A stretch of 64,000 nucleotides of DNA from Aristolochia californica (Eukaryota; Streptophyta; Magnoliopsida; Piperales; Aristolochiaceae): contig JARWKL010000009.1 of assembly GCA_029961685.1 (NCBI GenBank), positions 23,617,237 to 23,681,236 on the forward strand, given 5' to 3'. This document shows positions 10,637 through 22,302 of this stretch, piece after piece. How positions within the stretch are numbered: position 1 is the stretch's first letter; every line of letters begins with the position of its first letter. A program made the position numbers and the translations under genes. The notes below the pieces were generated by a model. It saw nothing but the letters and a program-made list of their open reading frames with translations. It was not told where the DNA came from and did not search any database.

Positions 10637-11151
10637 TATATTTTTTAGGTTGTGGCTGCTGCTAGGGTACTCTTATCTTCTCTGCAATATCAACAACAAT
10701 TTTAAATATCAGTACCCTCTTGGGCTCAAGAGCTCCAATAATGGGACATGCAGTCATAAAAAAAATTATTTGTGTTGTTGTTCTCATCATCCTTTGTGCA
10801 TGAGTATGAGGATTCTCCATTGCTGTCAAAGGCTGCATCTTCATGTCTTCCTTGAGGCAACCGTTGCGTCAGCATGGACTGTAAGTGTTCCCATGTACTA
10901 AACACCATCATGCACCAAATTGCTCACATGAAGATGGAGGGTTAAACTTGTACCACGTGGAGTTATTATCTCTGACAGAACTCAAGTACCTTTACCAAGA
11001 AAATCTGGCGCATCCACCCTATGGGCTTTGACACGCATGTCATGAGACTGGGTAGCAACAGCAGACCCCCTACATATCGATGGTTGGACAGGTTCCATTT
11101 GAGACACCACTCTGATTTTTGGAATCCAAACAGGATTGGAGTGATTGATAA

Positions 11152-11403
11152 TTACTGTTGTCTGCCAAGTTCTGCCTGTGTACCCTCAGTTAACATATGA
11201 AGTTCTTCCTTAGCAATATTGTCTATCGGATACCATAGTGCATAAGGCTGCTTCTTTAGACGAAGTTCTGGATTGTGCTGCACCAACCCAACAGAAGAGA
11301 GGGTCCTGAGTATGTTCTCACAATCAGCATCAGATTGTGGTTCTGCAGTAAAATGGGGAGCTTCAGCTGGTTGAGTGGCTAGTGTAACAATTGAGATCTC
11401 CAC
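11152..11403 (-). pseudogene. Unidentified captured coding fragment (83 codons)
   Basis: It reads like real protein (CENILRTLSSVGLVQHNPEL and PYALWYPIDNIAKEELHML) and lies downstream of the PFP fragment on the same strand, separated by a stop at about 11420. It may be a second captured gene or a continuation of the downstream payload. No family was recognised. Confidence 0.35.
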
Positions 11404-11421
11404 CTTAGGATCAGTTTTGCT

Positions 11422-12168
11422 TTAATATTGAACAATGGCCTTAGTAGCACCCATTTGTATATCCTTGTGAAACCCACAAGCAGCCTCAGCAGTAATGGTT
11501 GTGGACTCCATGGATAGGGTACCCCTTCTGGCAATTCCAAGTTGCTGAACCAATATGTTCTCCATCCGCAAACCAATATGGTTGAGGTCTGATTTGGCAG
11601 CTTGCACATTTCCATGAGGATCTCTTTCAAGCATTAGCTGCTCTTGAATTGCTGGTGGTAAAATTTCAAAAAGCAGCTGTGATTGATGTCTTAGTTTCTT
11701 TTTCCACAATCCACCTTCCATAAAAACATCATGAGCAAGGATCTCATTTAGTACTGAAATAAGTTGTTGCACCTCTGGTATGAAACCAATTAAATCTTTT
11801 GAGATAAGTATCACACCATAATTATAGCCAAGACCAGCTCGTTTACAAATAATATCTGTAATGCAGTCAGTCACATTTTTCAGATTCTGCTTCTTAGCAA
11901 CCACCTCTTCTCCAATAACAGTGATATTAGGATGTTTTTGGAAGGCACACTCTAGTGTGATATGAGAGGCTGCACGTCCCATAAGCCTTACAAAGCGATA
12001 ATATTTTTCTGTAGACTGCACGTCAGTCCTAGCATTCCCTATCATTTCTGCATATATCTTGCAAGTTGTATCAAGCTTTAGTTTGAAATTTAAGTTGTCA
12101 AATTCTCCAGAAAGATGAATTGCTTTCCTGCCTTGCAGATCTTCTGACCATTCCACAGAAACGTGCAT
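11422..12168 (-). pseudogene. Captured fragment of pyrophosphate:fructose-6-phosphate 1-phosphotransferase beta subunit (PFP-beta)
   Basis: Residues about 33-192 of this 248-codon frame (12072 down to 11593) match plant PFP-beta closely: DTTCKIYAEMIGN, KYYRFVRLMGRAASHITLEC, HPNITVIGEEV, GYNYGVILI, FIPEVQQLI and EQLMLERDPHGNVQ. PFP reversibly converts fructose 6-phosphate plus PPi to fructose 1,6-bisphosphate plus Pi in the cytosol. The MGR substrate-binding motif is present. The upstream PPi-binding and catalytic segments and the whole C-terminal third are missing, so it cannot be an active enzyme. Plant PFP genes have many introns, yet about 160 codons run uninterrupted, which points to a spliced cDNA source. 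Residues 1-32 and 193-248 are not PFP. It lies between two LTRs with an exact target duplication, so it moved with the element. Confidence 0.88.
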
Positions 12169-12491
12169 TCAGATTGGGCTAAACATTTAGGGATCTCAGG
12201 CCGAAATGATAAGAGGAAGTTCCAAGTGACAATACTCCTATCCGCCATTCTCTCAAACACCTTTTCTGCAGATTTTATGAACATAGCAGGAACCTTCACA
12301 ACAAAATCCCCATCTCGAATTTCTGACGCTAAAGCTTGAACTCCGTCCAAATGCGAACACTGTTTCTCAGCCAAACTAAACACCCTCAACGCCATCGTAG
12401 AGTTTTTTTGTAAAAAATCGAGGGACTTGAGAAAGGACAAGACAAAATTTGGAGAAAATCGTCTCAGAAACTTACCCCAAAAATCTTTCAA
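12090..12491 (-). pseudogene. Unidentified captured coding fragment upstream of PFP-beta
   Basis: Coding-like text (MALRVFSLAEKQCSHLDGV, EIRDGDFVVKVPAMFIKSAE, KVFERMADRSIVTWN) precedes the PFP fragment. The words KVFERMADRSIVTWN resemble a PLS-type pentatricopeptide motif, but one partial motif is not enough for a call. The C-terminal part overlaps the PFP frame in another phase, consistent with a junction or frameshift near 12170. Confidence 0.35.
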
Positions 12492-13230
12492 AGTCGGTTT
12501 CTAGCTTGGATGCCGAGAGTAAGATTGAGACTGAGAGTGAGAATCTGGAAGCCAAAGCCCATCGGATTTGTTTCCGTCGGCGCTTCCTCCTTTTCCGGTG
12601 GCGAATAGCAGCAAATCGTGGTCTCACTTGTTGTTGACGGTGAACAGCAGGACATCGTGGCTGAAATTTAGAATAGGGCTGGTTCGAAGAACCTTGAGGT
12701 GGGACGACGAACAGGCATCTTGGTTCCTTTACAACAGACTCCGACTTCGAATTTGAGGACACACCCAAGTCAGCCTTTACCGACGAGATTTTAGCAGAAT
12801 ACCCTTCCGATTTCCCAAAATCTGGGTTCCCGCCGTCTGATTTCGGAAGTTTTGAGGCCGATTTCGGATTTGATGTCTCAGACTCCGATTTCTGATGTGC
12901 AGGGTCCCCGCTGTTCGGATTTGGATTTCCCTGCGCGGAAATTGGTATTTTTTCTGGCTCTTGGCGTTTCTGCTCGTCCGAGACAACGTCTGCCTCTCCT
13001 TCTGTGAAATTTTTGTTCTTGGATGTTTCTAGTCGTATGACCTTCTCTGCGGTAGCAAGGTACTCGCAGAAAATTTAATGGCAGCGGCAGCGGTTTCTCA
13101 GAACGTTCCGTGGAAGTTAGCTACCGATGCACGTATTTCTTCTAATTCTTTGCACATTGCATCCACTTTTCTTTGGATATCTAATAGCTAAATGCGTAAT
13201 AACCCATTGTGTTCCAGCTCTAATATCAGT
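12492..13230 (-). other. Non-coding leader shared by the capture elements
   Basis: The stretch at 12832-12879 (GCCGTCTGATTTCGGAAG onward) resembles 40742-40789 in the ferroportin/ALDH2 element. The stretch around 12970-13040 (CGTCCGAGA, then CGTATGACC) resembles 46875-46900 in the third element. Only short, low-complexity Arg-rich frames are present. It lies between the primer-binding site and the payload, where gag would normally be. Confidence 0.55.
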
Positions 13231-13232
13231 TG

Positions 13233-13388
13233 TTAAGATCCTGGATCTAATACATGGATTCGTAAGAAGGAAAAAGAAAAATACGAAGATTAAGCCAAAG
13301 GAAAGCTTGTACATGGCCATCTACTTTTCTTTGGATATCAAATAGCCAAAAGCATAATAGCTCATTGTGTTCCCGCTCTAATACCAAT
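13233..13388 (-). repeat. Duplicated primer-binding-site region plus LTR-end fragment
   Basis: A partial LTR (13233 to about 13310, TGTTAAGATCCTGGATC onward) is followed by a second copy of the leader and primer-binding site (about 13311-13388), and then the full LTR at 13389. The leader text CTTTTCTTTGGATATC occurs at about 13167 and 13326. It looks like a tandem duplication across the LTR/PBS junction. Confidence 0.65.
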
Positions 13389-13659
13389 TATTAAGGTCTC
13401 GGATCTGACACATGAATTCGTAGGGAGGAAGAAGAGAAAAATAAAAATCAAGCCAAAGGAAAACTTGAAAACCCTAGTTCATTAAGGAGAGCGCACACCC
13501 CTGAGCTCGTTGAAGAGAACTCAAAACCCTGTTTAACCTAAAATCAAGGTTTAAGATAAAATATTATAAAAATACCCTGTGGCCTATTAATACTTTAATT
13601 GAAATAAAATAAAATAAATTTAAAAAAATTAAAATAATATTATTATTACGTGCATAACA
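13389..13659 (-). repeat. 5' LTR of capture element 1
   Basis: It runs on the plus strand from TATTAAGGTCTCGGATC (TG decayed to TA) to GTGCATAACA. At 271 bp it is shorter than its mate because the middle segment with the TTACCCCTTAAATAGGG region is missing. Confidence 0.8.
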
Positions 13660-13664
13660 CCAAT

Positions 13665-15725
13665 CCACTCCCAAGGGCATTTGAACTTGGACTTGAAATA
13701 TTCACTAAAGTTGGGTTACCAAATAGCACAATAGCAAATTTCCTCTAAAGCCATTTATAATGTTGCACACTCAAGGTCACCACTCAATTCAGCACAATAA
13801 CTAACTTACAAAAGCTCACCTTCACTTAGGAATAGGTAGTTATTTTGCAATCCAATGGTGTTCAGGGCCTCTGTTGATCAAATAGGTAGTGATGCTAATA
13901 GCCTCAAACCAGAACATCTTTGATAATCCCACATACAATCTTATGCTCCTAGAATGCTCGTTCAATGTTCTATTCATCCTCTCTGCCACACCATTGTATT
14001 GAGGTTTTCTAGGAATGGTCTTTTTCATCTTGATTCCATTATTAGCATAGTACTGCTTGAAATAATCATTTATGCATTCTCCCCCATTATCTGACTGCAA
14101 GTGCTTCACCTTCAAATCTGTCTCATTCTCAACTATTGCTCTCCAACTCTTGAATGTATCAAACACATCAAATTTATTTTTCAAGAAATAAACCCATACC
14201 TTTCTGCTTGCATCATTAATAAAATGTCACATAGTAGTTAGAACCACCAAGGGAAGTAACAATTGAAGGCACCCACACATCTGTGTGATCCAACTCCAAT
14301 TTTGTTGTCTTTTGCTCCTTTCTTGCCTTAGAAAAGCTAACCCTTTTCTGCTTTCCAAAAATACAACCTTCACACAAATTTTTATTTACAATTTTCAAAC
14401 CTAGTAGCTTCCCTTTGGACTGAAACACTTTCATTCCCTTCTCACTCATATGACCGAACCTATAATTCCACAAATCAGAATCGGTAATAGCATCAACAAC
14501 TACAACCGTGTCTTTGCAATTGGAAAATGTAAAGAGTTCCAGTTTTCACTCCTCATGCAACAACCATGGCTTCCTTAGTGACTTTCCAGCCAGCACCATT
14601 AAAAGTCACATTATGACCCTCATCATCAAGCTGCCTTACTGAGATCAGATTACGCATAAGTTTTGGTACATGTCTCACCTTTTGACTTTTCCACTCTGAT
14701 CCATTTGATATCCTCAAACTGATATTACCAATACCGACAATATCCAAAGGTTCTCCATCAACAAGATACACCTTCCCATGTTCTCCAATAACATAATTCT
14801 CCAAGATCTCACGATGTGTGGTGGTGTGAAAAGAAGCTTCTGAATCTAACACCCAGGAGTCAATAGGGCTATCAACCGACAAGAGTAAAACATCTTATAC
14901 GTCTTCAGTCACCGTGTTTGCAACATCAATTTTATTTTCATCCTTCTTCGGTGCTTTGTAGTTCTTCTTTATGTGACTAGACTTGCCACAATTCCAATAC
15001 TCCACATTCCTTCTGAATTTGGACTTGCTTCTTCCATTCCTTGACTTCCCTATACCATTGCCCTTGTTGGAATTCTTCTCAAAGTTCCTACCCCTAGTAT
15101 CGATAGTTAGGGCAGAATTAGATGTTGACGATTCTCCAGAGTCCTTTCTATGAACTTTTTCTACAAGAATGGTATCCCAAACATCATTAAAAATCAACTT
15201 CTCGTTGCCTAAGGAATTGCTTACCGCAACCCTCAAAGGCTCCCAACAATTCGACAGAGACACTAAAAGAATTAAAGCATGAACCTCATTATCAAATTTA
15301 ATTTGAACCGAGATCAATTGATTGACAATCATGCTAAACTCATTCAAATGCGATACCATTATAGTATTTTCTGTCATCTTTCAATTGAAGAGTTTTTTTC
15401 ATGAGATGTACCATATTATTTGCGGAAGGCTTCTCATACATGTCAAACAAAATCTTCATCATCCCCGCTATGGTTTTCTCTGACACCACGTTGTGAGCAA
15501 CATTCTTTGACAATGTTAATCAGACTACTCCCAACACCTATCTATCGAGGAGATTCCACTCATCATCATTCATAATGAGTGTGTGTAGCTTTTTAATTTA
15601 TAGATAATCTTTGATCTATATCATCCAGAATGCAAAATTCATACCATCAAACTTGTTCATTCCAAGTGCCGATCCTTCTCCACTAGCCATTGATCTCAAT
15701 CACGAACTAAAGCTTTGATACCACT
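13665..15725 (-). pseudogene. Ty1/copia polyprotein, 5' half (gag, protease, GAG-pre-integrase, integrase), Tnt1-like
   Basis: On the minus strand, in order: gag from about 15690 (MASGEGSALGMNKFDG.., broken by stops) through 15377-14895, with a zinc knuckle that lost its last Cys (YWNCGKSSHIKKNY); protease at 14882-14553 with SWVLDSEASFHTT, where the catalytic DSG has become DSE; GAG-pre-integrase at 14473-14216 (YRFGHMSEKGMKVF, CEGCIFGKQKRVSF); integrase at 14184-13840 (LQSDNGGEC, NGVAERMNRTL). It has multiple frames and stops. Reverse transcriptase and RNase H are absent. Capture element 1 sits just beyond the integrase, and the missing half is not found on its far side, so the element was truncated as well. 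Confidence 0.85.
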
Positions 15726-16134
15726 TGTTAGGAATTAGACGCTCTAATTCCAAACTAACGAGAACACTAATAATAATCGCAGAAGAAAGGAAAAACAAAC
15801 ATGAACATACAACAAATTTTATACAGGTTCCCCTCAAGGTGAGACGACGTCCTGTCTTCTGCCGTTGTAGTAATCCACTGTAAACATGAAATAGTTTATA
15901 AGAGAAATTGCACACACTTACAAGTGTTTTCTCTAACTTTTCTTGGGCTGCAACTCCTACTCCTTCTCGGTGATGATAAAAACATAGCAACGTCACCCCC
16001 AAATATAAAGGAAACATTAGGGCAACTGGATTATAAGTGTAAAATCCCCAAACTACCTTAATGACACATCAATCAATATTTTGTGGACCCGCTTGACAAA
16101 TTGTAAGGTGTTAATTAGGCTCCAAAATTTAACA
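15726..16134 (-). repeat. 5' LTR of the minus-strand copia element
   Basis: Plus-strand TGTTAGGAATTAGACGC to CCAAAATTTAACA, 409 bp. The adjacent TTTGATACCACT (about 15714-15725) is the complement of a tRNA-Met-type primer-binding site, which fixes it as the 5' LTR. No 3' mate is present. Confidence 0.75.
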
Positions 16135-16139
16135 TGAAG

Positions 16140-17688
16140 CATCACATTCAATAATAAAGATCTTTAAAAAATTGAGCAATACCATGACTAGTGTGGTGCA
16201 CATTCAGTTCTTGAGTTCTTTGAAGTCTTGGATGGCTCCCTTGGTCCTTAGGAAGACATCTTTTTTAAGTAGGGAATTTAAGGGTTTAGCTATAGTAGCA
16301 TAATATTTCACAAATCTTCTATAGGACCTTGTCAACCCTAGGAACCCCCTCAATTGTTTTAAGGAAGTAGGTTGAGGCTAATCATGCATAACTTGAATTT
16401 TATCATGTTCAACTGACACCCCTTTTTCGCAAACTACTTGTCCTAAATAGTGGGCCTCGGGTGAAACAAATATGCACTTTGTCAATTTTACATGAAGATG
16501 ATGGTTTTGAGGTACTTGAAACACCTCATACAAGTGGCTGAGATGATCATAAAAAGTTTTACTATAAAATAAGATGTCATCGAAGAAGAGGTCCAAACAA
16601 TACTAGGCTTGAAGGGCATAACAAGGAACTCATAATATCCATCATGGGTTAAAAATGCGGCTTTTTCAATATCATCATCCTCTATTTAGATTTGATGATA
16701 ACTTGAGAAAAGATGAAGCGTAGATTTTTTAGCACCACACAATTCATTGACCAATTCATCAATAATGGATATGTATACTTATCTTTGATAGTGATGTTGT
16801 TTAGTGCCCCATAGTCCACACAAAACCTCCAAGACCCGTCTTTTTTCTTTACTAGAAAATTGGGTGAGGAGTAGGAGTTGTTGTTTGGCCTATTTATTCC
16901 TTGTTGGTGCCTCCTTGACCAATCTTTCTATTTCAACTTTTTGCACATGTGGGTATATGTTGGGCAGCAAGCCGGTAGGGGATATACCTGGCTGGATGGG
17001 AATCTGATGGTCATGATCCTTCGTGGTAGAAGGTGTTATAGATATTAGAAAACATTATGAAGATTTTTTAATAATTTATGCAACTGAGGGGAAGGATGGA
17101 GTTCACCTGTTCTCGTGGGTGGTCCCATGAGCTGAAAGAGGACTTCTTAGCCGCTTCAAGGCACCCATGTGCCTTGGATCATGAAGGTGACTTTCGGTAC
17201 TTTGGAAGAGCATTGTATTCATGTTCTTTCTCCCACGATGATGTATAAAAATTGAAATTTGAAGAAGAGGGGGTCCTAGGAGTTTAGCGACCATGCCATA
17301 CATAAAAAATTATGTGTGCTGCCACTATCAACTAGAATGTGCATCTTATGGCCTGTAACTCACATTCTAGTTGCATGGTGCGAGGCTGTAGTACCACAAA
17401 AAGAGCATGGAAAGATACTTCGAAGTTAGGTACTTCTTCCTTAATAACTTCTTCTCGAAAGGATGGTTCCTCCTCTTCTTCTTCTTCTTCAGGAACATAC
17501 ATCTAGAATCTCTTGCACCTATGGCCTGACACGAATGTCTCTTCACAATTGAAGCATCGCCCCTTGCTTCCTCTCTTGTTTATTTCTTCAAGTGAGAATT
17601 TGTGTCAATAAGAGTTTCAGGTTGGAACATTCTTACCTCGACTGCCAGTTAAGGTTTCAACCCTCCAATGAAACTTCCTACTCGAATT
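16140..17688 (-). pseudogene. Ty3/gypsy polyprotein remnant (zinc knuckle, protease, partial reverse transcriptase)
   Basis: In minus-strand order: a zinc knuckle CFNCEETFVSGHRC (about 17560-17520), protease text with LVDS near 17330, reverse transcriptase pieces around 16860-16640, and a well-preserved RT block at 16596-16378 with the catalytic FFDDILFYSK and the following LTKCIFVSPEAHYLG. The thumb/RNase H transition (KQLRGFLGL-like) follows to about 16200. Stops interrupt every module. No LTR of its own was seen. Confidence 0.75.
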
Positions 17689-18058
17689 TGTTTGCCCAAG
17701 TGACTTCTCAAGACAGAGGTGAATAGAGAATCTAAGTTTAAAATGGTACTTTAAATGTAAAAGTTTAATTAAAGACAAGTAATAAAAACCATACACCTTA
17801 AGGAGACAGATTTTTTGTTTTGATGTTCCCCATTGACACCATCCAAGAAACCTTACTTGGGGGAAATTTTCACTAATAAGTTCTATTAGCTGAAATTTTA
17901 CTATCAAAAGAAAATTTGGCTTTATTTAAGACTAGTTTAATGCCCAATTACACAAGATAAATATATCCCATGAGATTTTACAACTAGATTATGGCTCTTG
18001 TAATTTCTTCCCTTCTAGATTGAGGTTCTAAAACAACGCTTAAAAGATAAAATAAAAA
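17689..18058 (-). repeat. SIRE/Maximus-like copia LTR, outer fragment
   Basis: The minus-strand text ends TTGGGCAAACA after CTATTCACCTCTGTCTTGAG, characteristic of SIRE/Maximus LTR ends. It is continued at 24361-25472 after the nested copia element. Confidence 0.6.
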
Positions 18059-18333
18059 TGTTAAGAAGCATTAGTGGCATATCTTACAATTATGTAGATG
18101 AGTGAAACTACATAAGTCCTTTTCTTTCACTTGTACTAGGGTTTCTAATCCTCATATATAAATATTTATTAAGGGGGAGAGATTCATATAACGATTTTCC
18201 CTTGTGTGTGTGAGAAACCCTTTTCCTAAGGGTTCAAGTTCTCTTTTCAAGTCTCCTCTTCTTTCCTCTTCTTCTCTTCTTCTTTTCTCCTCTTTTTTCT
18301 CTCTTATTAGATACGAAACCCTAGAATCTAACA
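18059..18333 (+). repeat. 5' LTR of nested copia element 1
   Basis: TGTTAAGAAGCATTAGTGG to CTAGAATCTAACA, 275 bp, followed at once by the primer-binding site TGGTATCATAGC at 18334. The mate is split between 21314-21408 and 24159-24360. Confidence 0.85.
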
Positions 18334-21313
18334 TGGTATCATAGCAGGGATTCTAGGGTTTAAGCTACTCAAAAGTAAAACAAAGTTGGATGTTTGAAGG
18401 CTTCAAAGGGCTCGTCCTCATCAACTCTTAAGGGCTGAAAAAATATCCAGCTGGTCTCCTATTCAAATCAGGTTCCAAAGTCATCCTTTTTTCACGTTTT
18501 GAATTATCAATAGTTCATGTTCATGCTTCCCTTGATGTCCTCCAAACTGCCATTCCAAGTTTCTTTCAAAAAAATCGTTTTTGAGGTCTACATGAAAGCT
18601 GAAGTCTAAGTTTTTGAATTTTTCATCATATGGCTTTAAAAGTATGTGAAATTGATGCCATAAATACCCTTCCATGATTTAAAAAATTCCACTTATGAAT
18701 TCAAATCAAAATTGATATTTTTTATGTGCGTTTTGTCAAATTTGAATCATCAAACCCAAAGTTCATGGCTGAATGAGTAGTATTTTTTTTCAAGAATTTG
18801 ATGTATAGAAGAATTCATATTTTTTCATGGGTATGTTATCCTTGAATTGTTTCTTAGTCTAGTCCAGACATGCTTAATTTAAATCAAATTTACATTTTTT
18901 CAAAATTTTCATACATGTTGGGTATGAATATGTGCTAAATTGATGTCACGTTGTTGGTTTTTTTAGCCTTAAAGTTTTATTGTGCTTTTGTGCTGTTATA
19001 ATGGCTGAAAGTTCACAAAATTCTCTTTCATATACTAATTTCAAAAAACATGATCAAATGAGAATCACTATTATTCCACTCAAGGGCCTAAGTAAATTTT
19101 CATCATGGTCGAAATCCATAAGAAGGTTCCTAGTTACAAGAGACCTTGTCTGACACTTAACTCAGCAATCCCTTAGATGATCCTTCATATCAAAAGTAAT
19201 TGATGGATGACACCTTAGTCATAAGCTGGTTGGTAAATAGCATGGATGAATTAGTTACTAACAATTTTATTCATTTGGGTGCTGCTCATGATAGCTTCTA
19301 AAAGATTTATGATATTTTTTAGGAGATGTGTAAGACAAAGCATGGAGATAAATAGAAGCTCAATTTACTCAAATTACAACAAGTCAGTGAAGTAGTTCTC
19401 TTTTCTAGAAATTCAATAGTCCACTAACCTTCCCCTTTATATAATGGTTTAAAGTAAAAATATTACACAAGTGCCCTCTTCCCTACGGTTAGGATAAAGA
19501 GAAAAGAAAGAATATGAAATTACAAATGTACCACTACCCTTCTTATGTCTAACTGATCACAATTTTCCACGAGAAGAAGTACCATCGGGACATAAGACTT
19601 CTCTCTCTCTCTTGCTACGTATCACTAACTTGTGGAGTCTCCAGATGTTCCTGAGGTACCATCTCCTCCTTATCCTATCATGTATGAACCTCCTCATGAC
19701 ACTAAACCTATTGCCCTTAATAAAGAACCTCATTCATGCACATCTCACCCTATTACAAATTTTATATCCAGTTTGTCTTTGAGTTGTGCTTCTTCAAATT
19801 GCAACATCATCATCTACCAAACCTTCTACTTATGAAGAAGCCTCAAAGGATCCAAGGTAGATGGCTATCTTAGATGAATAAATGCAAGCCATTTATAAGA
19901 ATCATACTTTGAAATTGTCTTCTCTTCCTCCATCGAAGAAGGCACTCGATTGCAAATAGCTTGTTACACTAAAATTTAACCTTGATGGGCCAATTGCTAG
20001 ATACAAAGCCAGGCTGGTTGCTAAAGGTTATAAATAATCAATATGAGTTCTTCATTCTTTAGCGAAAAAATTGAAATGGTCTACATATCAGTTAGATGTT
20101 AAACATACTTTTTTGAATGGTGATTTATTAGAGGAGGTTTATATGATTCAACCACCTGGTGATGTTGTTGAGGGGGGGGGGGGGGGGGGGGGGGGGGGGA
20201 ATATGTCATCTAAGTAAGGCTATTTATGGGTTGAAATAGTCCCCTTGTGCCTAGTTTGACAAATTTGCAATAGTTGTTATTAACCTTGGGTGCACATGGT
20301 GTGAAAGTTATCACTCGGTGTTTATTGAAACAACTACAACAAGTATAATTCTTATGGTTGTCTATGTTGATGACATTATTATCACAGAGACTGACATTGA
20401 GTGAATTCAACAAGTGAAGCAAGATTTGACCAAGGAATTTTAAACAAAGATCTAGGACTACTCAAATATCTCCTGGTTAAAGAAGTTCTTCAATCTAATT
20501 ATGGCATAATTTTGTCTAAAAGGAAGTATGTTCTTGATTTATTAAAAGAAGCTAGAATGCTTGGGAGTTAACTAGTTGATACACCTGTGGAGCACAATGC
20601 TAAGCTTTGTGCTAAATCAGATGACAATGTTGATGTTGGCAAATTCTATCAGCTGGTTAGAAAACTGATCTATCTCACAGTTACAAAACCAGATATCTCT
20701 TATTTATAAGTGTCATCAACCAATTTATGCATCAATCCCAACAGGCTCATTGATGGCATTAGAGAGACTTCTCAAGTATTTGAAGAAAAATCTGGGTCAA
20801 GGATTGTTGTTTAAGTTCCATGGGTATACTAATATTGAAGGATTTGCATATGTAGATTGAGCTAGTTCCTTGATCATAGAAATTCAACCTAGGGTAACTG
20901 TACAACCACAAGAGGAAATCAAGTCACTTGGAGAAGCAAGAAACAAAGTGTTCTAGCTTAGTCAAGTATTGAGGTGGAATACAAGACCGTGGCACATCCG
21001 GTATGTGAATTATTGTTGCTTAAGTCATTAATGTCAAAACTTGGGTTCAAAATAACCAAGCCCATGCAACTTCACTATGACAATCAGACACCGATTCATA
21101 TTGCAGCCAATTCAGTATTTCATGAAAGATCAAAACACATTGAGATAGACTACCACTTTGTTTGAGAAAAATTACAAGCAAGTGTCATATCCCTGCACAT
21201 TCATTCAAAATATCAATTGGTAGATATTTTCACAGAGGCTATTACAGTAGGATCTCTCTCTACCACTTGTTCCAAGAGAATATTTGGTGTATTTGCACCA
21301 ACTTGAGGGAGAG
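18334..21313 (+). pseudogene. Copia element 1 internal region (gag, deleted middle, RT, RNase H)
   Basis: Gag starts at ATG 19001 (MAESSQNSLSYTNFKKH) and holds ISWLVNSMDE before decaying near 19390. Protease and integrase are missing. Reading resumes at 19632 with the linker before RT (YEPPHDTKPIALNKEPHSC). RT follows with [12 protein letters not shown] (about 20130-20160), an intact catalytic YVDD at 20363-20374, KDLGLLKYLL, YVLDLLKEARM and RKLIYLTVTKPDIS. RNase H ends with MQLHYDNQTPIHIAANSVFH and HIEIDYHFV (20974-21165). A polypurine tract TTGAGGGAGAG precedes the 3' LTR. Stops are frequent. An abnormal 28-base G run interrupts RT. Confidence 0.85.
20172..20199. repeat. 28-base G homopolymer within copia RT
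   Basis: An uninterrupted run of 28 G follows GATGTTGTTGA, at a codon position (VVEG) that normally holds only a short G-rich stretch. It may be real expansion or a sequencing/assembly artefact. Confidence 0.95.
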
Positions 21314-22263
21314 TATTAATAAGCATTAGTGGCATAGCTTGAATTATATAGATGAGTGGCACTACTTGCAATTTTGTAAGACTCTAAGTCCCTCTTTTCT
21401 TTCACTTGTGTTGGAAGATGGGCTCCAGCCCACGTGACCAAGGAAGGTCCACATATCTAAGAGTATTATAAGATGGGCCATAGACCAAGGAAGGCCCACA
21501 AGATGGGCCCAAGCAGACAAGAAGTAGGATCCACCATGAATACCATGAACTGTCATCTTTATCACATAAGTTGGAAGATCAAGAAGGACTCACAAAGATA
21601 ACCGAAAGCTGCTTGAAAGATCAAGAAGGACTCACAAAGATAACCACGAGTTGGCATCTTTATCTTATGGTCACGTCATAGAAGAGTTCTAGCTTGAGTT
21701 ATTTTTGTCTTCTATTTATATTGAGTTATTTGATTATACTAAGGCTAATCCTTAAGTGTTAGAGTTTGGGTGTAATTGAAACAAAGGTAGTTTTATTGTA
21801 ATTGGACTCTACTACCTTCCTCTATTATAAATAGAGATTCATGTACTCTGATTATAGTAAGTTAATGAAGTCAATGAAGTATTTCTCTTTTCCATAAATT
21901 AAACATGGTATCAGAGCAGGTTCTGTGAGTTGACTTGGTCAACCCACAGAGATAATGAGATCCTTTTCTCTAAACCCTAAACCCTAAGTCTAGGTTTGTA
22001 GTTATATTTTTTAGACCCTACACCAATAGTTTGCTTTGCGTTTTTCACCTATCAACTGAGATTTTAATATTTCAAATTATATATTGAAGAAAATATATTT
22101 GTGTCTACTTTCCAAGTAAAAACTATTTTTTCCAATCGGAGTTATCTATAAAGATAAATCGATATTTGAATGGGCGAAGGTCAGATTGCAAAAGAGGTTC
22201 GAGCAACAACAAAAAGCTTCAACTTTCGAGGTATTTTATGATATCAAGAACGAGACTTTATAT

Positions 22264-22265
<2 letters not shown>

Positions 22266-22300
<35 letters not shown>
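22266..22300. repeat. (TA)n microsatellite
   Basis: An uninterrupted TA run inside the LARD-like element. Confidence 0.9.

Positions 22301-22302
<2 letters not shown>

Larger units (their letters stand above)
9102..13659 (-). mobile_element. Non-autonomous gypsy-type LTR element carrying captured host cDNA (capture element 1)
   Basis: The LTRs lie at 9102-9456 and 13389-13659 in minus orientation. CCAAT at 9097-9101 and 13660-13664 is an exact 5-bp target-site duplication. A tRNA-Met primer-binding site (complement of CTCTAATACCAAT, 13376-13388) adjoins the right LTR, and a polypurine tract (complement of TTACACCCCCTTGAAAG, 9457-9473) adjoins the left. At the 3' end, the gypsy polyprotein tail is recognisable as IAIADATWEE near 9540-9560. 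The interior has no pol. It carries a PFP beta-subunit cDNA fragment (11593-12072) and other unidentified sequence. The leader between 12490 and 13230 is shared with the elements at 36734-41952 and 45541-47480. Confidence 0.85.

Noticed and set aside
12090..12491. Pentatricopeptide-repeat protein
   Set aside because: Only one partial motif (KVFERMADRSIVTWN) is visible; a PPR call needs several consecutive repeats.
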